From Beroe ovata (lineage: Eukaryota > Ctenophora > Nuda > Beroida > Beroidae), in the NCBI GenBank assembly GCA_946803715.1, contig CAMPET010000045.1, forward strand, positions 56,056 to 68,918: 12,863 nucleotides of DNA, given 5' to 3'. A program made the position numbers and the translations under genes. Shown here one piece after another: positions 7,214 through 12,863 of this stretch. The number at the start of each line of letters is the position of its first letter. Position 1 is the stretch's first letter. The notes under the pieces were generated by a model. It was not told the origin of the DNA and made no database searches. It saw only the letters and a list, made by a program, of their open reading frames with translations.

Positions 7214-10002
7214 TCACTTGACCTCACACTTCGCTGTTTCGGCAATGACTTTGTTCATGAGAGCACGGACCATGAACTTCTTCCGTGCTAACGCTCTTAC
7301 ATTCTGCGAGAGTGGATTACTTTTAGCTCATGGGTCAATTACACGTGTGGAGCATTCTGTAGACGTGCTAATATGTTTTGCTAAATAACTGGAACAATGT
7401 GTTTGATAGCTGGTACACATCTACTTTGACGCCTACTCACTTTGACGCCTACTCACCTTGAGGAATACCTGTATGTCGATCACATTGTTTCTCAGGGCCT
7501 CAGCCAGGTAGTATATAGCATCGTCCAGTGCGCTCTCCTCTGCATACAGGTTCAGATACCTGTGGCGGCAGTGGTGACTGAGAGGTGGCAGTGGCGGCAG
7601 TGTGATGGCAGTGTGGTGGCAGGGGTGATACCTAACACTGTGGTAGCAGTGGTGACACCTAACACTGTGGTGGCAGTGGTGACACCTAACACTGTGGTGG
7701 CAGTGGTGACATTGGGGTGACATATTCTGAAACAAAGTGTTACATTTTGGTTCATTTCTATCTTCCCTCTATACTAACTGTTTGAAGAGAGGTGCTTTGG
7801 GCTCGATCTGCTGATCCACCATGTTCTCCTCACTTTCTCGCTGGTGCTGCGATAGAAAATCCCTCAGTTCCCCATCCTTCGTCTTGAACAGCTCTATAGT
7901 CTCCCGTATTTTATCCTGAGAATGCGTGTACTTCAGCAAGGAGTATTTAGTGAGCTTTATGAAGGAGTAAGAGGGGGTAACAATGCGAATTGGGGCTAAG
8001 GGCAGCTGATGTCGGTTAAGATGTGATATCAGATTGACAAATCGAATTGACACTATGAGAAAGTCCGATTCTAGTGCCGTTCACTCCTTCTGCACCTTTT
8101 CATCCTCTATTTTCTGCAGAATTTCGGCGATTTGTTCCTTTCCCGCGACCAGTTCCTGTTCTTGCTGCTGCAGAGCGTTCATTTCCGCCTGCATTATCGG
8201 TATTGTCACATCTCCATGGAAACATGCTAGTATTAATCCCTAACATCTTGTTACTACAAGTTCGCACCTCTCACACAGAAACTGTGTTCGCACTTACCTC
8301 ATATCGGTCGATGAAGATCTTGTATCTCTGTTGCAAGTCGTGCTCGATCTTGGATATCATGCTGCTCTTGATGATGGCCTGTGTGTCCTCTCGTTCCATT
8401 GTCCCCTTACCAAATCCACTGAGTGGAGGTGTCATGGTGAAGCAACACACAGTGGTTGCCATAGCAACATTGGGTCACATGGTGGTTGCTATAGTTACCC
8501 TGATTGTTGCTGAGGTGGTTGCTGTGCTCGTGGCTGTTGCTGTTCTGAACAATGATAATGTCAGTAAATCAACACTGGTGATATCCATGTGCTGGTGATA
8601 TCGAGATGATACTCACGATTGGCCAGGTTCCACCCGATGTTGGGAGGGTTGTTGGATGAGGATGTAGCTGGCGGGTAGAACTGGTTGTAAGCTGGGCGGT
8701 TGGAGGGGGGCGGTGGTTGTTGAGTGTAGGTGGGCTTGGGACGGGGTGGGGCGGCACTGCTCCTGGCGAATAGCGGTGGAGAACTGCTGAATTCCATGCA
8801 CAGGATGTTCACTAAACTCACCAAATCGTACCCCTGTGCGAGAGAGAAATGATGAGCAAGTGGGATAAAGTGGGATAAAGTATGTACACAGGGAGAGGTG
8901 AGGTGAGGTGAGGGGGGCTATCAGATAGACCTGTCTCACCTGTCTGGGCTTCCACTCGTGCAGATATGGTAGATAAACTCTGCCATTGTTATCCACTATT
9001 TTACTTGACTTTATCTGCATGTCTTTAGTCGGTGTTACTAGGACTATTGGAGCTTGACTGGGGTAGTCTGCGTGTATCCAAATGTTCACTGGAATGTTGT
9101 ATGTGCTTCCTTTGTATGGCATGGGTATTGTTCCATTGAGACAGATCATTTTGTACTCCTGGCCATTGTCGTAAACTGAAGTGGAATGTGCTATTTAAGA
9201 AAATTCCCACGCCGCGCGCGCGGCACTATTTTGTTTGTAACAGTGATGCGCAGCATCAGATTAGCGTTGCCGCGCCATACGCAAACAGAAGATGATTCCG
9301 CGAGATGGATGCAATTTCTCNTGGAGCTTGACTGGGGTAGTCTGCGTGTATCCATATGTTCACTGGGATGTTGTATGTGCTCCCTTTGTATGGCATGGGT
9401 ATTGTCCCATTGAGACAGATCATTTTGTACTCCTGGCCATTGTCGTAAACTGAAGTGGAATGTGCTATTTCAGGAAATTCCCACGCCGCGCGCGCGGCAC
9501 TATTTTGTTTGTAACAGTGATGCGCAGCATTAGATTAGCGTTGCCGCGCCATACGCAAATGACCAGATTTCACAATTTTGCCACTTGTCACAATTGTTTG
9601 TTGACACACGAAAATCGAAACTTCCTAGTGCGAACCACCGATCTTTTGCAATTTGCATCTTAATCTCAAGTCCATAGTTTATATCAAACAACAGCTGCAC
9701 AAACATAATCTTACTATCATTTCATTTGAACAGATCACTCACTGAATTTAGAAACTTTGGGAGAAAGATCTCTGAACTGAAGGACACAACTGTTCAGATG
9801 TTCTGTAGTCAGTTGCGGTTGGTGCGACTGGAATCACGGTTGTCAGGGGGAAGCGATGTTGTAGTTTTCAAAACTATGACTACAAAACTAGGACATATCT
9901 ATTGTCATAGTTTAGATTCACGGTCAGATTCAATCAACTTCTTCCTCTACTTACAGGTAATTCGCTGACTGCTGTAGTGACTGCTGAATTCTTGTCTGCC
10001 AT
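7214..10002 (-). CDS. TSG101: TSG101 (ESCRT-I subunit), nine exons
   Basis: ESCRT-I subunit that binds ubiquitin and P(T/S)AP motifs to sort cargo at endosomes. Exons: 9955-10002, 9743-9827, 8940-9175, 8613-8833, 8298-8418, 8096-8188, 7779-7915, 7457-7559 and 7214-7303; all phases agree, giving 377 aa (human 390). The UEV domain spans about residues 20-147. Y65, Y70, M97 and F145 align with the human PTAP-pocket residues Y63, Y68, M95 and F142. Y112 stands where active E2 enzymes have cysteine, so the domain is non-catalytic. A proline-rich linker (about 148-200) and a coiled coil (about 205-300) follow. The C-terminal steadiness box begins at APLFKQ and includes YLNLYAEE, YYLAEALR and KKFMVRALMNK. 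Where human has PTAP this protein has PKAP. Start chosen for Kozak G, matching phase and length. Exon 3 is partly repeated at 9322-9449. Confidence 0.95.
7425..7456 (-). repeat. 16-bp tandem duplication of a splice donor
   Basis: On the minus strand GTGAGTAGGCGTCAAA occurs twice in direct succession (7456-7441 and 7440-7425). The first copy is the donor of TSG101 exon 7457-7559. Use of the second would add 16 nt and shift the frame. Confidence 0.9.
7570..7712. repeat. Minisatellite (27-bp unit) in a TSG101 intron
   Basis: Three near-perfect 27-bp copies of ACACCTAACACTGTGGTGGC plus AGTGGTG lie at about 7628-7710. Degenerate GTGGCAGTG sequence extends towards 7570. The array occupies most of the 7560-7778 intron and ends close to its acceptor. 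Open frames on both strands here are repeat translations. Confidence 0.85.
8455..8468. promoter_or_regulatory. X-box-like site GTTGCCATAGCAAC in TSG101 intron
   Basis: Matches the RFX X-box pattern GTNRCC-NN-RGYAAC exactly. It lies in the 8419-8612 intron, 37 bp upstream of the exon start on the minus strand. Regulatory use is inferred from the motif alone. Confidence 0.35.
9048..9559. repeat. 238-bp direct duplication flanking an assembly N
   Basis: Segments 9048-9285 and 9322-9559 have equal length and differ at 7 positions by eye. Each holds the upstream part of the TSG101 UEV exon plus adjoining intron. The second copy stops at the N (9321), so only 128 bp of its exon are present. The 35 bases before the N match neither copy. 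Confidence 0.95.
9322..9449 (-). pseudogene. Partial second copy of the TSG101 UEV exon
   Basis: The segment encodes the same residues as the start of the intact exon at 8940-9175 (YDNGQEYKMICLNG through DYPSQAP). It has four base differences, all synonymous, and keeps the acceptor (CAG here at 9450-9452). It is truncated at the N. It is listed as a partial gene copy, but it may be an unmerged second allele and not a true genomic duplication. Confidence 0.6.
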
Positions 10003-10280
10003 GACTGTTAAATGATGTTTTAGTATGAAGAAAAAACTATGGTGCTTTCCAAGTCAAGATTACGTAGAATTAGGCTTGGGCACAGTGAACACAACACTAT
10101 AATATGTATAAAAAGATTATTCGAACGAAAATCAAATAAATCAAATTTGTTGCACCAAATACAGAAGGTTACTCGAGTCTATTTTTTCGAGTCCTAGCCA
10201 TTAAAAGCTCAAATTTTACAAAAAGATATAAACAAATATTAAAATAGACTATTAAGGTGAACCGTGCGGCGTGCATGAAT
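10003..10280 (-). other. Short spacer between TMEM9-like gene and TSG101
   Basis: This 278-bp AT-rich spacer must hold the 3' UTR of the upstream gene and the 5' region of TSG101. No minus-strand AATAAA is visible. Just before the TSG101 ATG the minus strand reads TACTAAAACATC and then TTTAACAG, a branch-point-like and acceptor-like pair ending 2 nt before the start codon. Confidence 0.45.
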
Positions 10281-10688
10281 TCATTGAAGCATGGATCGAT
10301 TCACATAAACCCTGTTGCGCTTATCTAGGTTTGTTTGTTTCCACTCATACACTTTTCTTGGCATTGACACAAAGTTCCACAATAGTTTATCGGCAATCAC
10401 AAAAAGGAGCATAGCACTGCAACAAAATATGGTGATGATAACTGATGCTTTGATGACGTTTGTGTTCCTGATGTCATAATTGCATTCACATCTCTTCTGA
10501 ATACAAGATTGCATCCAAGTGTCTGGGACCACATTTTCACATTTGCATTCCTCGAAGTCTATGGAGGTTACAATGAATATTTCTCTTGAAGCATCTTTCT
10601 TGCACACACATTTGCACCTTACATCACTCCCAGCTGAAAGAGCTAGTACTGATGCAAGGAACATCCATATGAAGATGAATTTGTTCAT
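10281..10688 (-). CDS. TMEM9-family membrane protein
   Basis: A 135-aa type I membrane protein in one coding exon. TMEM9 proteins of animals reside in late endosome/lysosome membranes and have been linked to the V-ATPase and CLC transporters. Visible here are a signal peptide (residues 1-20, hydrophobic IFIWMFLASVLAL), then paired cysteines CKCVC at 25-29, CKC at 48-50 and C62/C67/C69 (RCECNYDIR). One transmembrane helix spans about 79-99. A short basic tail ends in RNRVYVNRSMLQ, resembling the conserved R-x-x-V-x-x-R-x-x-L end of TMEM9. It is shorter than human TMEM9 (183 aa) because the cytosolic tail is reduced. The minus-strand sequence TGTTTTCCAG ends 6 nt before the ATG, so a 5' UTR intron or a spliced leader is likely. 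TSG101 follows 278 bp downstream on the same strand. Confidence 0.85.
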   Translation of the reverse strand: MNKFIFIWMFLASVLALSAGSDVRCKCVCKKDASREIFIVTSIDFEECKCENVVPDTWMQSCIQKRCECNYDIRNTNVIKASVIITIFCCSAMLLFVIADKLLWNFVSMPRKVYEWKQTNLDKRNRVYVNRSMLQ

Positions 10689-11145
10689 TTAGTCCTGGAA
10701 AACAGTTATGTCAAAAGTGATTCTCTTATAGGGGCTGTTAGGGACACAAGGGGTCAAGAGTGCTTGGTTAACCTGGTTCAGTCTATGAGTTCATTTCTTG
10801 TGACTATTCAATTTAGCTAGTTTAAGTCCTTGCTAGGTTCATAGAAGTGTTAGTAGTCAATCAGTCTGATGCTGAAGTGTGGGAATAGGAATACGTCAAT
10901 CAATAGATTATCCTAATATGTTTATCAAGCCTTACTATTTACCCATATTGATCTAATATTGATTCACTGAATTATAAAATCTGATTATTTCCATAACAGT
11001 TCAATGGTGGGAATGGCTTTATTCAGTTTGCATTTTCTTAGTCCTTCAATCGTTTATGAATCTCATATCAAAAATGCTTCAAATTTTAAGGTTGAGGGCC
11101 TCAAACTTCAGTTAAGTTTGATTTTGAGCGGCTGAATACCATGAT
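10689..11145. other. AT-rich stretch, nothing recognised
   Basis: Apart from the acceptor-like sequence directly upstream of the TMEM9-like start codon, I see no coding frame, repeat or RNA here. Confidence 0.4.
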
Positions 11146-11589
11146 ACAGGGTATGTCAAAGTGGACAAAAGTCAACCTCCATATCTCAGCTTCTGTTTGG
11201 AGCATGCATATCTCTGGCCTTTATTGATATATCTTGATAAAATTTTCAGGATTTGTTCTCAGATAGTTGAGGATTCTTATGTTGAAGCCAGCATTTGCTT
11301 TGGTAACCCAAGGCAGGCGATTAGCAATATTTTGAGCAAGTAGGTGTTAGTGATGCCTATGCCCTATCTACATTCCAAATTTCATTGAGGAACTCAAAAC
11401 AGGACTGGAGTTAAATGCCGAGTAATGAATGCACAGAAACTGATAAAGTCTGTTTATTGATAATAACTCAGACATTTTCTGAGCTAGGAATAGAAATTTA
11501 AATGGAAAGTACTTATGGCCAATACCTTTCAAACTTCAGAAGCTGAGTTATGACTGTCGACCTTTGGCCACTTTTTGACACATACTGTT
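11146..11589. mobile_element. MITE-like element with about 50-bp imperfect inverted ends
   Basis: The left end (11146-11195, starting ACAGGGTATGTCAAAGTGG and finishing CTCAGCTTCTG) is imperfectly complementary to the right end (11537-11589, starting CAGAAGCTGAG and finishing TTTTTGACACATACTGTT). The 340-bp interior has no meaningful coding frame. This is the structure of a short non-autonomous DNA element. No clear target-site duplication can be read, so the family is not assigned. Confidence 0.55.
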
Positions 11590-12050
11590 CATCAAGAATA
11601 ATGGCAGCTTTCAAGGAATCTCCACTGAATTTGTCTAGGCAATGGAAGGTAATAATTTATGGTGTAATAATGGAAGTAAAATGTGACTCTTAACCCAAAA
11701 ATCCAAAGTCTTATTCATAGAATAGTTAAATCTCTGATAAAAGACAGGTCACACTATTACTTTGTCAACATAGTCACTGAATGCTATCGAATATCTAAGG
11801 GTACACTGCAGACAAAATTAAACACTGGATAACTATTTTCTACTACAATGATTTACAGATGAGAAGGTAGAACTTCAATCAAATGAATCTATCAAAAATC
11901 TATTATCATCAAGGCTATGATATTTCTGAAAAATAGTTCTATCATACATCATCTGATAGCAAGTTATTAGCAAGCCCTTGACTGCAGTGTACATCTGGCC
12001 GATCGAATAAATGGAATTTGTGCTCGAGATTTCTACCCTCGATCGATGAT
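11590..12050. other. AT-rich stretch, nothing recognised
   Basis: No gene, clear repeat or RNA was found. An unsupported minus-strand open frame at its right end runs into the CpG-rich region. Confidence 0.4.
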
Positions 12051-12400
12051 AGCCCTAAGCCCCTGTCGAGAATTTCGTTTAGCGCGCGCGGCTTGTCCTT
12101 TTTTTTATTTACTATGCAATGCATCTCAAATCACTGCAAGTAATTCAAGGCTAGGGGCACAAGGTGTGCACACTTGTAAAGGTTTTCCCTACTGTCGGCG
12201 ACGCGCATGCGCAATTTTAATTTAATTCCTCGATGCCATGAGAATTGCACCCGCCCGCGGATGTTATCTTTCCACTGTTTCTTGAATTGCGCGCGCGCGC
12301 CTTCATCGAAAGCCGAAACAGCCTGTTTCGGCTTATAGGATTTTACCCTACCGACGGTGCGCGCGATTTTCAATCCGCCAGGGATAAAATCCCGCCAGCA
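12050..12400. promoter_or_regulatory. CpG-rich promoter-like region with NRF-1-type site
   Basis: CpG runs such as GCGCGCGCGC (about 12288-12299) and TTAGCGCGCGCGG (near 12080) stand out from AT-rich flanks. CGCGCATGCGCA at 12202-12213 fits the NRF-1 consensus YGCGCAYGCGCR. The region lies between the minus-strand TMEM9-like gene and the possible plus-strand gene at 12543, so it may serve one or both. The 100-codon minus-strand frame here starts with TTG and is not called a gene. Confidence 0.4.
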
Positions 12401-12430
12401 AGGGTAGGGTGAAATCCTACAAGTTTCGGC
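12311..12430. repeat. Nested inverted repeats
   Basis: AGCCGAAACA and TGTTTCGGCT form a perfect 10-bp stem with a 3-nt loop (12311-12333). TAGGATTTTACCCTACC at 12336-12352 pairs with GGTAGGGTGAAATCCTA at 12403-12419 with one mismatch. The outer TTTCGGC at 12424-12430 extends the pairing if the small hairpin is skipped. A further GGGAT-AAA-ATCCC hairpin sits in the spacer. Confidence 0.8.
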
Positions 12431-12507
12431 CAATCTTACTTAATCATAAATTATGCGAGGATAATCATAAATAAGCAAGGATGAAGATTGAAGGAACATA
12501 ACATATT

Positions 12508-12533
12508 GAACGTAATTGAATTGTATTACGTTC
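12508..12533. repeat. 9-bp perfect inverted repeat before a possible start codon
   Basis: GAACGTAAT (12508-12516) and ATTACGTTC (12525-12533) are separated by 8 bp. They end 9 bp before the ATG at 12543. Confidence 0.7.
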
Positions 12534-12542
12534 ACATTTACA

Positions 12543-12863
12543 ATGGAAATGGAAAAGAGTAACGCACTATGTGAAAATGAATTGAACAGCGCTGAGCCTT
12601 TCTAATTCTTTGCTGGAACTCTCTTTAGTCTCTATTGTCAGTGCTACTATAATAGTAACTCTCTATCATAGTCTCTATTCTATCGAGACAATTTCAGTTT
12701 TACAGCAGTAGCAGTGCAGCAGCTGCAGTCAAATATTAAAAAGCACCCAAGCAAGCGGATATCACAGTCACACTCACAGGAGATTCAGGTACTATTGCGG
12801 CAACGTGTAGCAACTGGGAGTGAGAGTGATACGGGAGACACATTGTTTTTGCATCACGCTCCC
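12543..12863 (+). CDS. Possible 5' end of a gene, cut by window edge
   Basis: A tentative model: ATG at 12543 in a short exon (12543-12570, MEMEKSNAL), an intron of 135 bp (donor T|GTGAAA, acceptor TTTTACAG) and an exon from 12706 that stays open to the window end. The joined protein continues VAVQQLQSNIKKHPSKRISQ and later VLLRQRVATGSESDTGDT. Phases agree, and the downstream composition is protein-like (Lys/Arg/Ser-rich, probably polar). No domain is recognised and the donor is weak. A minus-strand frame ending in the donor GTGAGT (near 12771) is also open over the last 90 bp, so strand is not certain. Confidence 0.3.

Noticed and set aside
8074-8598. Plus-strand 174-codon open frame
   Set aside because: It overlaps two TSG101 coiled-coil exons on the minus strand and the intron GTTGCT repeats; it is a shadow frame.
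9533-9697. Minus-strand open frame of about 54 codons containing MQIAKDRWFALGSFDFRV
   Set aside because: It lies within the TSG101 intron between exons 2 and 3 and runs into sequence shared by both copies of the 238-bp repeat; no donor or acceptor ties it to the gene.
9726-9968. Plus-strand 80-codon open frame starting MNRSLTEFRNFG
   Set aside because: It is the shadow of minus-strand TSG101 exons 9743-9827 and 9955-10002, which have matching phases and align to the UEV N-terminus.
10281-10688. TMEM9-like gene as a processed retrocopy (single coding exon)
   Set aside because: There is an acceptor-like sequence just upstream of the ATG, no poly-A tail and an intact frame, so a normal gene with a 5' UTR intron or spliced leader is the better reading.
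12131-12433. Minus-strand 100-codon frame in the CpG-rich region
   Set aside because: It starts with TTG, has no domain, and is explained by low stop-codon density in CpG-rich hairpin sequence.

Overview
The window looks like nuclear DNA of an early-branching or otherwise compact-genome animal; a sponge-like genome is my best guess, but nothing here proves the taxon. The reasons are: spliced genes with short GT-AG introns (mostly about 80-230 bp), a metazoan-type homeobox, a TSG101 orthologue, a TMEM9-family gene, many minisatellites and microsatellites, and one assembly N at 9321. No bacterial, viral, tRNA, rRNA or CRISPR feature was seen.

Layout. 1-2379: no convincing gene; a TG microsatellite at the left edge, a short doubtful ORF at 372-584 and a GTTACACAGG minisatellite at 747-960. 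2380-3639 (+): a homeobox gene with a TATA box, a tentative short first exon and two well-supported exons; its homeodomain lies at the C-terminus. 3640-5097: a tail-to-tail intergenic region packed with repeats, including CA tracts, a 27-bp self-complementary repeat, an exact 32-bp repeat carrying CCAAT boxes, and a 23-24-bp repeat. 5098-6391 (-): a five-exon gene for a coiled-coil protein with a DUF4476-like C-terminal domain. 7214-10002 (-): a complete nine-exon TSG101 gene (ESCRT-I; predicted 377 aa), whose UEV exon is partly repeated next to the N. 10281-10688 (-): a TMEM9-family membrane protein in a single coding exon. 10689-12050: AT-rich, with one MITE-like inverted-repeat element. 12050-12430: a CpG-rich promoter-like region with an NRF-1-type site and nested hairpins. 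12543-end (+): the possible start of another gene.

Three genes (TMEM9-like, TSG101, coiled-coil/DUF4476-like) lie head to tail on the minus strand. Two of them are endolysosomal: TSG101 sorts cargo at multivesicular bodies, and TMEM9 proteins sit in late endosome/lysosome membranes. Their coding regions are only 278 bp apart. All three predicted start codons follow an acceptor-like AG by 2-6 nt, which raises the possibility of trans-splicing or shared transcription; this is inference. Short palindromes matching the RFX X-box recur through the window, in introns, in a coding exon and between genes.

All exon models were built by eye from reading frame, splice signals and remembered family sequences, without alignment software or transcripts.
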